Source: Streptomyces himalayensis subsp. himalayensis (GTDB taxonomy: Bacteria; Actinomycetota; Actinomycetes; Streptomycetales; Streptomycetaceae). Taken from it: a DNA stretch of 64,000 nt. Position numbers and translations under genes: made by a program. This document shows, one piece after another, positions 16,846-27,671 of the stretch (position 1 is the first letter of the stretch; every line of letters starts with the position of its first letter). Location: NCBI RefSeq assembly GCF_013778455.1, contig NZ_JACEHE010000023.1:1-64000 (forward strand). Direction: 5' to 3'. The notes beneath the pieces were generated by a model. That model saw only the letters and a list, made by a program, of their open reading frames with translations. It searched no databases and was not told where the DNA came from.

Positions 16846-18648
16846 TCAGCCCCCGTACGCCCCGGAAGCCGTCAGCCGCAGCGCCGTGTCGATCAAAGGC
16901 ACGTGGCTGAACGCCTGCGGGAAGTTGCCGACCTGCCGCTGCAGCTTCGGGTCCCACTCCTCCGCCAGCAGGCCCAGGTCGTTCCGCAGGGACAGCAGCT
17001 TCTCGAAGAGGCGGCGTGCCTCGTCCACGCGGCCGATCATCGCCAGGTCGTCCGCCATCCAGAAGGAGCAGGCGAGGAAGGCGCCCTCGTCGCCCGCCAG
17101 GCCGTCCACGCCCGCGTCGTCGCCCGCGGTGGGGTAGCGCAGGATGAAGCCGTCGGGGGTCGACAGCTCGCGCTGGATGGCCTCGATGGTGCCGATGACC
17201 CGCTTGTCGTCGGGGGGCAGGAAGCCCATCTGGGGAATCAGGAGCAGCGAGGCGTCGAGCTCCTGCGAGCCATAGGACTGGGTGAAGGTGTTGCGCTCCT
17301 TGTCGTAGCCCTTCTCGCAGACGTCGCGGTGGATGTCGTCGCGCAGCTCCCGCCACTTGTCCACCGGGCCGTCCACGTCGCCCGACTCGATGAGCTTGAT
17401 CGTGCGGTCGACGGCGACCCACGCCATCACCTTGGAGTGCACGAAGTGGCGGCGCGGGCCGCGCACCTCCCAGATGCCCTCGTCCGGCTCGTCCCAGTGG
17501 TCCTCGAGGTAGTGGATCAGCTTGAGCTGGAGCAGGGACGCGTAGTCGTTGCGGGACAGGCCCGTCATATGGGCCAGGTGCAGGGCCTCGGTGACCTCGC
17601 CGTAGACGTCGAGCTGCAGCTGGTTCGCGGCGCCGTTGCCGACCCGGACCGGGGCGGAGTTCTCGTATCCGGGGAGCCAGTCGAGCTCGGCCTCGCCGAG
17701 CTCGCGCTCGCCCGCGATGCCGTACATGATCTGCAGGTTCTCGGGGTCGCCCGCGACCGCGCGCAGCAGCCACTCGCGCCAGGCGCGCGCCTCCTCGCGG
17801 TAGCCGGTGCGCAGCAGTGAGGAGAGGGTGATCGCCGCGTCCCGCAGCCAGGTGTAGCGGTAGTCCCAGTTGCGGACGCCGCCGATGTGCTCCGGGAGGG
17901 AGGTCGTCGGCGCCGCGACGATGCCGCCGGTCGGCGCGTACGTCAGGGCCTTCAGGGTGATCAGGGAGCGGACGACGGCCTCACGGTACGGACCGTGGTA
18001 CGTACAGTGCGCCACCCACTCCTTCCAGAACTCCTCGGCCGCCTCCAGCGACTGCTCGGGCTCCGGCAGGCCCGGCGGCTCCTTGTGGGAGGGCTGCCAG
18101 GAGATGGTGAAGGCGACACGCTCACCGGGGGCCACCGTGAAGTCGCAGTACGTCGTGAGGTCCTTGCCGTACGTATCGACGGGGGTGTCGAACCAGACCG
18201 AGTCGGGGCCCGCGACGGCGACCGTACGGCCGTCGATCTTGTGCACCCAGGGAGTGATGCGCCCGTACGAGAACCGCATGCGCAGGGCCGAGCGCATCGG
18301 GACGCGGCCGCTGACGCCCTCGACGATGCGGATCACCTGCGGGGCTCCGTCACGAGGGGGCATGAAATCGGTCACACGGACCGTGCCGCGCGGTGTGTCC
18401 CACTCGGAATCGAGGATCAGCGAGTCGCCGCGGTAGGTGCGACGGTTCGCGGTCGGGGGCTCGGCGCCTGCCGGGACCGCCGGTCCGAGACGCCAGAAAC
18501 CGTGTTCCTCCGTGCCGAGCAGGCCCGCGAAGATGGCATGCGAATCGAAGCGGGGCAGGCACAGCCAGTCGACCGTGCCGTCCCGGCAGACCAGGGCGGC
18601 GGTCTGCATGTCTCCGATTAGTGCGTAGTCCTCGATGCGCCCGGCCAC
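16846..18648 (-). CDS. Glycoside hydrolase family 15 protein (glucoamylase/trehalase type)
   Basis: Predicted 600 aa, ATG 18648, no signal peptide, so cytoplasmic. The N-terminal beta-sandwich begins IEDYALIGDMQTAALV and DGTVDWLCLPRFDS. The (alpha/alpha)6 catalytic barrel contains NWDYRYTWLRDAAIT near residue 260 and, near the end, EEWDPKLQRQVGNFPQAFSH, both conserved in GH15 including the catalytic glutamate. Actinobacterial members include GH15 trehalases and maltooligosaccharide-hydrolysing enzymes. Substrate is not decidable here; trehalose is plausible because mycobacterial homologues of this length cleave it. It is divergent from pyrG across 449 bp. Confidence 0.9.
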   Translation of the reverse strand: MAGRIEDYALIGDMQTAALVCRDGTVDWLCLPRFDSHAIFAGLLGTEEHGFWRLGPAVPAGAEPPTANRRTYRGDSLILDSEWDTPRGTVRVTDFMPPRDGAPQVIRIVEGVSGRVPMRSALRMRFSYGRITPWVHKIDGRTVAVAGPDSVWFDTPVDTYGKDLTTYCDFTVAPGERVAFTISWQPSHKEPPGLPEPEQSLEAAEEFWKEWVAHCTYHGPYREAVVRSLITLKALTYAPTGGIVAAPTTSLPEHIGGVRNWDYRYTWLRDAAITLSSLLRTGYREEARAWREWLLRAVAGDPENLQIMYGIAGERELGEAELDWLPGYENSAPVRVGNGAANQLQLDVYGEVTEALHLAHMTGLSRNDYASLLQLKLIHYLEDHWDEPDEGIWEVRGPRRHFVHSKVMAWVAVDRTIKLIESGDVDGPVDKWRELRDDIHRDVCEKGYDKERNTFTQSYGSQELDASLLLIPQMGFLPPDDKRVIGTIEAIQRELSTPDGFILRYPTAGDDAGVDGLAGDEGAFLACSFWMADDLAMIGRVDEARRLFEKLLSLRNDLGLLAEEWDPKLQRQVGNFPQAFSHVPLIDTALRLTASGAYGG

Positions 18649-19097
18649 GTACGTCTCCAGTCAAACGGCCACAGCGCCCTCAGGGGGCGCTCGCTGTGCG
18701 GTGAAGGGGGAAACCGATCTTCAACAACTGACTGACGAGCTCTTGTTCCGGGCGACGGGCTGGGGTGTGCCGTTTGCCGGGCTGACTCGGCAGCGAATGT
18801 CCGAGCAGGATACGACGCACGGTAGGTCTCCGCGTGCCGCACTGGTCAACCGTAATGAGCCGAAAGAGTGGGCGCGGGGTGAGTCTGTGGCGGACCGTGT
18901 GCGAACGGTGTGCGGAGCGTGGCCGGGAGCAGTCACGCCGCGCCGCTGATACCCTGGTAGCCCGTGGACCGGTGGGCATTCTCCGGCGTTGCGAGACCCC
19001 CGAACCGCAGCGACGGCACCCCGGAATTCCGATCTCCCGGAATCCGAGAAAGCCGGCACGCAATTCAGACCGCGACCACGGGAGTTCCGCCTTGGCC
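18649..19097. other. Divergent intergenic region between GH15 gene and pyrG
   Basis: These 449 bp contain no convincing gene. Frames extend upstream of pyrG but have no ribosome-binding site. A TACCCT hexamer at 18950-18955 is a possible -10 for pyrG, without a clear -35. No pyrG attenuator hairpin was recognised. Confidence 0.5.
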
Positions 19098-20780
<1,683 letters not shown>

Positions 20781-20799
20781 CACAAGGGCGATACGGTTG

Positions 20800-20845
20800 C
20801 CGGGGTACGCGCTTTTGAGCGACGTGCCCCGGTTTCTGTATTTGT
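20800..20845 (+). terminator. pyrG terminator
   Basis: CCGGGGTACG (20800-20809) pairs with CGTGCCCCGG (20823-20832), with GCTTTTGAGC as the apical part. The T-rich tail TTTCTGTATTTGTT follows. A rho-independent terminator is likely. Confidence 0.8.
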
Positions 20846-20896
20846 TCTGTGTTTGCGCGTGCTGTTTGGCCGTACGCGTTGAGGAGGCAGGTCGAC

Positions 20897-21523
20897 ATGA
20901 CGATCAAGGACACCGCCGAGGAGTGGGAGGTCCGGGCGACGGAGACCCCGTTCGTGGGGAACAAGACGTCCGTCCGCGCCGACGACGTCGTCATGCCCGA
21001 CGGAACGGTCGCCCGCCGCGACTACCAGGTCCACCCCGGCTCCGTGGCCGTTCTCGCGCTCGACGAGCAGAACCGCGTCCTGGTCCTGCGCCAGTACCGG
21101 CACCCCGTGCGGCAGAAGCTCTGGGAGATCCCCGCCGGGCTCCTCGACGTACCCGGCGAGAACCCCCTGCACGCCGCGCAGCGCGAGCTCTACGAGGAGG
21201 CGCACGTCAAGGCCGAGGACTGGCGGGTGCTGACCGACGTCTACACGACGCCCGGCGGCTGCGACGAGGCCGTCCGCATCTTCCTCGCCCGCGAGCTGTC
21301 CGAGGCCGACGGGGACCGCTTCGAGGTGGAGCACGAAGAGGCCGACATGGAGCTGGCCCGGGTACCGCTCGACGAGCTGGTACGTGGTGTCCTCGCCGGC
21401 GAGCTGCACAACAACTGCCTCGTCGTGGGCGCGCTTTCGCTTACCGCGGCGCTGAACGGCGACGGCCTGGACAGCCTGCGCCCGGCCGAGGCGCCTTGGC
21501 CGGCGCGGCCGTTCGAGGCCTGA
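20897..21523 (+). CDS. Nudix hydrolase, ADP-ribose pyrophosphatase type
   Basis: Predicted 208 aa from ATG 20897, preceded by GAGGAGG at 20881-20887. The Nudix segment runs IPAGLLDVPGENPLHAAQRE then LYEEAHV (about residues 78-104). The metal-binding REL-EE core is intact, while the last Gly of the consensus is His. The upstream AGLLD and the position after pyrG fit the ADP-ribose diphosphatase subgroup, which hydrolyses ADP-ribose to AMP and ribose 5-phosphate. Soluble and cytoplasmic. Confidence 0.88.
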   Translation: MTIKDTAEEWEVRATETPFVGNKTSVRADDVVMPDGTVARRDYQVHPGSVAVLALDEQNRVLVLRQYRHPVRQKLWEIPAGLLDVPGENPLHAAQRELYEEAHVKAEDWRVLTDVYTTPGGCDEAVRIFLARELSEADGDRFEVEHEEADMELARVPLDELVRGVLAGELHNNCLVVGALSLTAALNGDGLDSLRPAEAPWPARPFEA

Positions 21524-21554
21524 CGGGCGACGCCGTTGCCGGCGGCTGCGCCGG

Positions 21555-21597
21555 CTCCCCCAGCTAACGCTGGGGCTGCCCCAGGAGGTGCCCCCAG
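21555..21597 (+). repeat. Palindromic repeat, extended CTAACG type
   Basis: CTCCCCCAGCTAACGCTGGG is followed by GCTGCCCCAGGAGGTGCCCC and CAG. Compared with the copy at 10754 it has about 11 extra bases before AGGTGCCCCCAG. It lies in the 161-bp gap between the Nudix gene and the STAND ATPase gene. Confidence 0.85.
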
Positions 21598-21684
21598 ACG
21601 GGCCGCAAACAGCCCGTCCCGCCGCCGATCCGAAGATCCGCTGATCCGATCGAGGGACCTCCCCGCCCTGCTCCCAGGGGATCG

Positions 21685-24123
21685 TTGCAGAGAGTGAACT
21701 ACCCTCTGGAAACGCCCCGACGGAGTCCCGGCGGGATCGTGTGCAGTGTGACGGGAGCGTGGCCCGTGGCGGATCAGGCGGTGGACACCGACGGCGCGGA
21801 AGTGCCGGGGGAGGGGCAGCAACCGGCTGCCGGGTCCGCTCCTGCGGAGAGTCCCGCGAAGCCCCCTGAGACTCCTGCGGCGAATCCCACGGTCAGTCAG
21901 TTCTTTGGCCGCACAAGGGAGTTGAAGGAACTCCGGGCGGACATCGAACGCGCCGGCCTCGACACCATCGCGGGTCGCAAAGCCCCCCGCGCGCGCGTGC
22001 TGCTGATCGCCGGAAAGCCCGGCTCAGGCCGCACGGCGCTCGCCGAGGAGCTCGTACGACAGGTCGCCGACCGTTACCCGGACGGCGTCCTGCGTGCCCG
22101 GCTGACCGAGCCGGGCGGCACACCGGTGCCAGCCGAGCGCACGGCCCGCGAACTCCTCGGCGCGCTCGATCTGCCCGCCCCGCCCGGAGCGGCGGAGGAC
22201 GACCTCACGGAAGCGCTGCGCGACGCCCTCGCCGACCGCCGCGTCCTGCTGCTCCTCGACGACGCCGCGAACGCGGAGCAGGTCGACGCGCTGCTGCCGG
22301 ACAACCCCGACTGCCTCGTCGTTGCGGTCTCCGGAGGGCCGCTGACCGGCATCCCGGACGTACGGCCCTGCACACTCGGCGGGCTCGACGCCAAGTCCGC
22401 GGTCGAACTCCTCGGCCGGTTCACGGGGTCGGTTCGTATCACCTGCGACCCGCACGCCGCCGAAACTCTCGTCGAGCAGTGCGGGGGGCAACCCGCGGCG
22501 CTGCTCCTCGCCGGGGGCTGGCTCGCGGCGCGTCCCCAGGCATCGGTGGCCGACCTGGCCAAATGGCTGTCCGGCGATACCGACGAGGGCCCGGCGCTGG
22601 AAAGGGTCTTCCGGCACGCGTACGTGGCCCTCCCGTCGGTCGCCGCGCGGACGCTGCGCCTGCTCTCGCTCGCCCCCGCCGGCGTCGTCGACCCGCACAC
22701 CGCGTCCGCGCTCGCGGGCTGCTCGGTCTCCACGGCACAGGCGAGGCTCGACGAGTTCGCCACCCTCGGACTGGTACGGCCCGTCGACTCGCCGCTGCCG
22801 CAGTACGAGGTGCCGGGCTGTCTGGTTCCGCTGCTGCGCGGGCTCACCGAGACACTGGACCGCTCTGCCGAGGTCCAGCTGGCCCGCGCCCGGATGCTGG
22901 AGCGAACCGTACGCCTGCTGCAGTCCTGCCGTGCCACCACCGAACCCGAAGGCTCACTCGCCCGCAAGAAGCTCGCCGGACTGCCCCGCGCCCTGCGCTT
23001 CCCGAGCCCCGCGGCCGCCGCCGAGTGGCTGCGGGTCCGACAGCCGGCGCTGTTCGCCGCGGCCCGGCTCGCGGTCGCCGACGGCGAGCTGGACACGCTC
23101 GCGCGGCGACTGATGGCGGCGCTGGTGCGCGCGCTGGTCGCCCACCGCGGCACGGAGGCGGCCGCCCCCGAGCTGTACGGCATCCACGGGCTCGTCCTCG
23201 ATGTCGCCGAGCGCCGTGATCTTCACCGCGAGAAGGCCGCGGCGCTGCTGAACCTCGCGGATCTCGACGCACGGACAGGCCGTACGGAGCAGGCGCTGGC
23301 ACGCTACCGGGCGGCCCTGGACGCCGGACGGCAGGCGAACGACCCGTATGCGACGGGCCGCGCGATGGAATCCGTAGGCGGTGCCTACCAGGAGCTGGGG
23401 GACTGGCACCGGGCCGCCGACTGGTACGGACGAGCCCTGGCGCAGCGGCTCACCAACGGCGAGCGGGCCGACGCGGCCCGGCTGTACGGGCGCCTCGGCA
23501 CCGTGCACACCTACGCGGGCCGCTACGGCGAGGCGCTGCGCAACTGGCGGTCGGCGGTCGCCGCGTACCGCAGGGCGGGCGACGTGCCCGCCCTGGCCAG
23601 GGCTTTGAGCGAGATGGCACGGGTGCAGGAGTACGCGGGGCGGCCTGAGGAGTCGCTGCGTACCTGCCAGGAGGCCGTGGAACAGGCTCGGCAAGCCCGC
23701 GACCTGCGGCTTCAGTGCGCGCTGCAGCTCCGGCTCGCCGACACGCTGGAGCGCCTCGGAGATCCCGCCGCGGCCCGGCTGCACCGGGGCGTGGCCGAGC
23801 GGATGCTGGGGACGGAGAGCGAGGGCAGCGGCCGGACACGGCGCGAGGGCCCGGACCGCATCCAGGAGGGCGCCAGCCGCCAGGAGGTCCGCTCGGACCA
23901 CAACCCGGCACACGAGGACACCCGGATCCCCGAGGGCAGCCCTGCGGATCCCGAGGTCGACGACAGCCCTGCGGATACCGAGGTCGACGACAGCCCTGCG
24001 GATACCGCGGTCGACGACAGCCCTGCGGATACCGAGGACCAGGACGGGCAAGGGCGGGCAGTCGGGGCGCGCCAAGCAGACCCCCAGCACGCGGGGCAGG
24101 AGGCCTGCAGGACGAGGGGCTGA
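21685..24123 (+). CDS. STAND-type NTPase with C-terminal TPR domain
   Basis: Up to 812 aa. The start is uncertain: TTG 21685, GTG 21694 and GTG 21748 are all in frame and none has a strong ribosome-binding site. After a disordered N-terminus, VSQFFGRTRELKEL (about residue 70) opens an AfsR/NB-ARC-like NTPase module with Walker A GKPGSGRT (about 110-117) and Walker B VLLLLDDA (about 190). A winged-helix-like linker and then TPRs follow (about 500-710, including AYQELGDWHRAADWYGRALA and YGEALRNWRSAVAAYRRAGD). The C-terminus is acidic with four 9-residue repeats. No DNA-binding domain is evident, so it is not a typical SARP regulator. Such proteins sense a signal and assemble into oligomers; the signal and output here are unknown. 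Confidence 0.8.
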   Translation: MQRVNYPLETPRRSPGGIVCSVTGAWPVADQAVDTDGAEVPGEGQQPAAGSAPAESPAKPPETPAANPTVSQFFGRTRELKELRADIERAGLDTIAGRKAPRARVLLIAGKPGSGRTALAEELVRQVADRYPDGVLRARLTEPGGTPVPAERTARELLGALDLPAPPGAAEDDLTEALRDALADRRVLLLLDDAANAEQVDALLPDNPDCLVVAVSGGPLTGIPDVRPCTLGGLDAKSAVELLGRFTGSVRITCDPHAAETLVEQCGGQPAALLLAGGWLAARPQASVADLAKWLSGDTDEGPALERVFRHAYVALPSVAARTLRLLSLAPAGVVDPHTASALAGCSVSTAQARLDEFATLGLVRPVDSPLPQYEVPGCLVPLLRGLTETLDRSAEVQLARARMLERTVRLLQSCRATTEPEGSLARKKLAGLPRALRFPSPAAAAEWLRVRQPALFAAARLAVADGELDTLARRLMAALVRALVAHRGTEAAAPELYGIHGLVLDVAERRDLHREKAAALLNLADLDARTGRTEQALARYRAALDAGRQANDPYATGRAMESVGGAYQELGDWHRAADWYGRALAQRLTNGERADAARLYGRLGTVHTYAGRYGEALRNWRSAVAAYRRAGDVPALARALSEMARVQEYAGRPEESLRTCQEAVEQARQARDLRLQCALQLRLADTLERLGDPAAARLHRGVAERMLGTESEGSGRTRREGPDRIQEGASRQEVRSDHNPAHEDTRIPEGSPADPEVDDSPADTEVDDSPADTAVDDSPADTEDQDGQGRAVGARQADPQHAGQEACRTRG
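23938..24042 (+). repeat. Four tandem 27-bp units in the STAND ATPase gene
   Basis: Units start at 23938, 23965, 23992 and 24019 and encode SPADPEVDD, SPADTEVDD, SPADTAVDD and SPADTED. They form an acidic, probably disordered tail that can change length by slippage or recombination. Confidence 0.85.
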
Positions 24124-24166
24124 ACACCCGCCAGGCCGACGCATCAATGGAACAGACCTCTTACGC

Positions 24167-24181
24167 CTACGAAATCCGTAG
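24167..24181. promoter_or_regulatory. Inverted repeat upstream of ald
   Basis: CTACG-AAATC-CGTAG is a perfect 5-bp dyad with a 5-bp spacer. It lies in the 222-bp AT-richer gap before the alanine dehydrogenase gene and could bind a regulator, although it is 165 bp from the start codon. Confidence 0.35.
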
Positions 24182-24345
24182 TACATCCGCGAGAGATTGA
24201 TGCATTGAAAGGCTAGACAGCCGGAAACCCTTCATTAGACTGGCTCTGCCGTGTACTTTTGCGGTGTCTCCCGATGCGCTCCTGTGCATCCGGGTATGTG
24301 TTGCATTGCCCGAGAAATCCCCAGAGCCAAGGACCGTGATCGACG

Positions 24346-25461
24346 ATGAAGGTCGGCATCCCCCGCGAGGTCAAGAACAACGAGTTCCGCGTGGCCATCA
24401 CCCCGGCCGGCGTGCATGAGCTCGTGCGCAACGGCCACCAGGTCGTCGTCGAGCGGAACGCCGGTGTCGGCTCGTCGATCCCGGACGACGAGTACGTGGC
24501 GGCCGGCGCGCAGATCCTGGAGACCGCAGACGAGGTCTGGGCCGCCGCGGACCTGCTGCTCAAGGTCAAGGAGCCCATCGCGGAGGAGTACCACCGCCTC
24601 CGCAAGGACCAGACGCTCTTCACCTACCTGCACCTCGCCGCGTCCAAGGAGTGCACCGACGCGCTCCTCGAGTCGGGCACCACCGCGATCGCGTACGAGA
24701 CCGTCGAGCTGCCCAGCCGTGCGCTGCCGCTGCTCGCCCCGATGTCCGAGGTCGCGGGCCGTCTCGCTCCGCAGGTCGGCGCCTACCACCTGATGGCCGC
24801 GAACGGCGGCCGCGGCGTGCTGCCGGGCGGCGTCCCGGGAGTGCCGGCCGCCAAGGCCGTCGTCATCGGCGGTGGCGTCTCCGGCTGGAACGCCGCGCAG
24901 ATCGCCATCGGCATGGGCTTCCACGTGACCCTGCTCGACAAGGACATCAACAAGCTCAAGGAGGCCGACAAGATCTTCGGTACGAAGATCCAGACCGTCG
25001 TCTCCAACGCCTTCGAGCTCGAGAAGGCCTGCCTCGACGCCGACCTCGTCATCGGTGCCGTGCTCATCCCGGGTGCCAAGGCGCCGAAGCTGGTCACCAA
25101 CGAGCTGGTCTCGCGCATGAAGCCGGGAAGTGTCCTTGTCGACATCGCGATCGACCAGGGCGGCTGCTTCGAGGACTCGCGTCCGACCACGCACGCCGAG
25201 CCGACCTTCCGGGTGCACAACTCGGTGTTCTACTGCGTCGCCAACATGCCCGGCGCCGTCCCGAACACTTCGACGTACGCGCTGACCAACGCCACGCTGC
25301 CGTACATCGTGGAGGTCGCGAACCGCGGCTGGGCCGAGGCGCTGCGCCGTGACGCGGCGCTGGCCAGGGGCCTCAACACGCATGACGGCAAGGTCGTTTA
25401 CCGCGAGGTCGCCGAGGCGCACGGCCTGGACCACGTCGAACTCGAGTCCTTGCTCGGCTGA
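24346..25461 (+). CDS. ald: Alanine dehydrogenase
   Basis: Predicted 371 aa, ATG 24346, with AAGGA at 24329-24333. It starts MKVGIPREVKNNEFRVAITP, the signature of the alanine dehydrogenase/PNT N-terminal domain. VVIGGGVSGWNAAQIAIGMG (from about residue 168) is the NAD-binding glycine motif, and LVDIAIDQGGCFEDSRPTTH the conserved second signature. The enzyme interconverts L-alanine with pyruvate and ammonia using NAD. In Streptomyces it serves amino-acid catabolism and nitrogen balance. Length is normal. Confidence 0.97.
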   Translation: MKVGIPREVKNNEFRVAITPAGVHELVRNGHQVVVERNAGVGSSIPDDEYVAAGAQILETADEVWAAADLLLKVKEPIAEEYHRLRKDQTLFTYLHLAASKECTDALLESGTTAIAYETVELPSRALPLLAPMSEVAGRLAPQVGAYHLMAANGGRGVLPGGVPGVPAAKAVVIGGGVSGWNAAQIAIGMGFHVTLLDKDINKLKEADKIFGTKIQTVVSNAFELEKACLDADLVIGAVLIPGAKAPKLVTNELVSRMKPGSVLVDIAIDQGGCFEDSRPTTHAEPTFRVHNSVFYCVANMPGAVPNTSTYALTNATLPYIVEVANRGWAEALRRDAALARGLNTHDGKVVYREVAEAHGLDHVELESLLG

Positions 25462-25491
25462 CCGTCAACACCGGTCGTCAACACCGCGCCC

Positions 25492-25524
25492 CCGGCCGGA
25501 CCTTGCCCAACAAGGTCCGGCCGG
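25492..25524 (+). terminator. ald terminator
   Basis: A perfect 14-bp stem (25492-25505 with 25511-25524, loop CCCAA) lies 30 bp after the ald stop. There is no T-run, as is common in Streptomyces terminators. Confidence 0.8.
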
Positions 25525-25682
25525 ATGTGTGTCGGCTCACTTTGCGAGACTCGCTCAACTTGCCTCGAACGTAGCGCTTCAACCGATTCGTACACCAGTG
25601 AAACGCGGCCAATGACTGCTGTACGCCCTTGACAGAGGGGTGTTCAGTTGCCGACACATCGGGCCGGGTCCGGTGGATTGTG

Positions 25683-25712
25683 TTGCTGCGGACCGGTGAC
25701 ACGCCATAGAGT
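25683..25712 (+). promoter_or_regulatory. Putative promoter of the parA-scpAB operon
   Basis: TTGCTG (25683-25688) and TAGAGT (25707-25712) are separated by 18 bp, which fits a vegetative sigma promoter. Transcription would start near 25719, leaving a leader of about 65 nt with AAGGAGGT at 25768-25775 before GTG 25785. The rest of the 323-bp gap (25462-25784) holds the ald terminator and no gene. Confidence 0.55.
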
Positions 25713-25784
25713 CGCCAATCGTCGGCATGGTGCCACGCTGACCTATCTAGAAATTTCCTGGTCACCAAGGAGGTAAGACGACTT

Positions 25785-26954
25785 GTGAATGAGTCGACAT
25801 TTACTCCCGGGGGTGGTCAACCAGGAATGCCTGCGCAGGGCCCAGGGCCCACGGGGCTCGAGGCTGTCGGCTCCGTCGCTGTCCGTACCTTCGCAGCCCA
25901 TCAGAGTCCCCGGATGACTCAGACAGCACACCAGAGCATGGATGGCCATCACGTGAACGCCATGGCCGGCAACGGAAGTGGCGAGAACCGCGACCACTTC
26001 GCCGACTACGACGAACTGCCCGAGGGGCACTTCTACGACCCCGACGCCGAGTACGAGCCCGACCCCGAGTACGCGGCCACGCTCGCGCCCGACGCCGCAC
26101 GCCAGCGCCGCGAGCGCATCGGCCCGACCGGCCGCCCGCTGCCTTACTTCCCGATCCCGGGCCCGCTGACCGACCACGGTCCCGCGAAGATCATCGCGAT
26201 GTGCAACCAGAAGGGCGGCGTCGGCAAGACGACGTCGACCATCAACCTGGGCGCCGCGCTCGCGGAGTACGGACGCCGGGTGCTGCTCGTCGACTTCGAC
26301 CCGCAGGGCGCGCTGTCCGTGGGTCTCGGCGTGAACCCGATGGAGCTCGACCTGACGGTCTACAACCTGCTCATGGAGCGGGGAATGGCCGCGGACGAGG
26401 TCCTGCTGAAGACGGCGGTCCCCAACATGGACCTGCTGCCGAGCAATATCGACCTCTCGGCCGCCGAGGTGCAGCTGGTGAGCGAGGTCGCGCGCGAGTC
26501 GACGCTCCAGCGCGCCCTGAAGCCGCTCATGGCCGACTACGACTACATCGTGATCGACTGCCAGCCCTCGCTCGGTCTGCTGACCGTGAACGCGCTGACC
26601 GCGGCCCACAAGGTGATCGTGCCGCTCGAGTGCGAGTTCTTCGCGTTGCGCGGGGTCGCGCTGCTCACCGAGACCATCGAGAAGGTCCAGGAGCGGCTCA
26701 ACCCCGAGCTGGAGCTCGACGGCATCCTCGCCACGATGTACGACTCGCGCACGGTGCACAGCCGCGAGGTCCTGGCCCGGGTGGTCGAGGCCTTCGACGA
26801 TCACGTGTACCACACGGTCATCGGGCGCACGGTCCGCTTCCCGGAGACCACGGTCGCCGGTGAGCCGATCACCACGTACGCCTCCAACTCCGTCGGTGCC
26901 GCCGCCTACCGCCAGCTCGCCAGGGAGGTGCTCGCCCGGTGTCACGCCGAGTGA
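25785..26954 (+). CDS. ParA family chromosome-partitioning ATPase
   Basis: Predicted 389 aa from GTG 25785 with a perfect AAGGAGGT. The first 133 residues are a poorly conserved, partly acidic extension (DELPEGHFYDPDAEYEPD). The ATPase begins KIIAMCNQKGGVGKTT with the deviant Walker A KGGVGKT at residues 143-149. LLVDFDPQGALSVGLG and DYDYIVIDCQPSLG are the other switch motifs. ParA proteins dimerise on DNA with ATP and are stimulated by a partner protein. This is not the oriC-linked parAB pair but the ParA-like protein coupled to scpAB; the next gene overlaps it by 16 bp and is a candidate partner. Confidence 0.92.
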   Translation: MNESTFTPGGGQPGMPAQGPGPTGLEAVGSVAVRTFAAHQSPRMTQTAHQSMDGHHVNAMAGNGSGENRDHFADYDELPEGHFYDPDAEYEPDPEYAATLAPDAARQRRERIGPTGRPLPYFPIPGPLTDHGPAKIIAMCNQKGGVGKTTSTINLGAALAEYGRRVLLVDFDPQGALSVGLGVNPMELDLTVYNLLMERGMAADEVLLKTAVPNMDLLPSNIDLSAAEVQLVSEVARESTLQRALKPLMADYDYIVIDCQPSLGLLTVNALTAAHKVIVPLECEFFALRGVALLTETIEKVQERLNPELELDGILATMYDSRTVHSREVLARVVEAFDDHVYHTVIGRTVRFPETTVAGEPITTYASNSVGAAAYRQLAREVLARCHAE

Positions 26955-27595
26955 GTCTGCCCGGGGCCGACGAACTGTTCCGTACGACCGGGGGAATGGC
27001 GCTCCAGGCGTCCACCCCGAGGCGCCCGGTCAACGGCGAGGCCAGGGTTCCTGGTCCGGCGGGCGAGAGCGATGCCGTCGCCGCGGAGGACGCGTCGGCG
27101 CAGTCCGCTGGTACGGCGGCGCAGGGCGGCGATGACCGCGAGAGCGCCGAGCACGCCGCCGCGGACGCCGAGTCCGAGGCGGGCGAGTCCCGCAGCCGGT
27201 CGGCTGCCGCGGAGGGCGAGAGGGCGGCGGGGCGCCGCCGGGCGCTCAAGGAGGGGTCGGGTTCCGGCGCTCCGGGGGCTGCCGGGTCGGCGGCGGGCAC
27301 ATCTGCCGGATCGGGTGCGTCCGGGGCGTCTTCCGGGTCTGCCGCTGCGCGGCGGCGCGGGCGGGCCGCGGCGCGCAGGCCCAGTGGGCGCGAGCGCCAC
27401 GACGAGAAGATCACGGTGTACGTCTCCGCCGAGGAGCTGATGGACCTCGAGCATGCGCGGCTCGTGCTGCGTGGGGAGCACGGTCTTGCGGTGGACCGCG
27501 GGCGGATCGTGCGGGAGGCTGTCGCCGTCGTCCTTGCAGACCTTGAGTCGCGCGGGGACGCCAGCATTCTTGTGCGGCGGCTTCGGGGGCGGTAG
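26939..27595 (+). CDS. Hypothetical protein with C-terminal ribbon-helix-helix-like domain
   Basis: Predicted 218 aa, GTG 26939, overlapping the parA-like gene by 16 bp. Residues 1-150 are Ala/Gly/Ser/Glu-rich and probably disordered. The last 65 residues read ERHDEKITVYVSAEELMDLE followed by a helical stretch ending AVAVVLADLESRG. One beta-strand and two helices make a plausible ribbon-helix-helix DNA-binding fold, as in ParB-like centromere-binding proteins. Its place between a ParA and ScpA suggests it is the ParA partner or DNA anchor. The fold assignment is from pattern only. Confidence 0.65.
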   Translation: MSRRVSLPGADELFRTTGGMALQASTPRRPVNGEARVPGPAGESDAVAAEDASAQSAGTAAQGGDDRESAEHAAADAESEAGESRSRSAAAEGERAAGRRRALKEGSGSGAPGAAGSAAGTSAGSGASGASSGSAAARRRGRAAARRPSGRERHDEKITVYVSAEELMDLEHARLVLRGEHGLAVDRGRIVREAVAVVLADLESRGDASILVRRLRGR

Positions 27596-27671
27596 GCGGT
27601 ACGCGGTAGCCTGCGAGCTCGTACGCGGGCCTTGGCCCGCGCTTCCCTCGCACCCCCTTACCTGGACCGTA

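Noticed and set aside
15063..17820. Plus-strand frames of 615 and 508 codons opposite the PucR and GH15 genes
   Set aside because: Composition is that of antisense shadows; the minus-strand products have complete family motifs.
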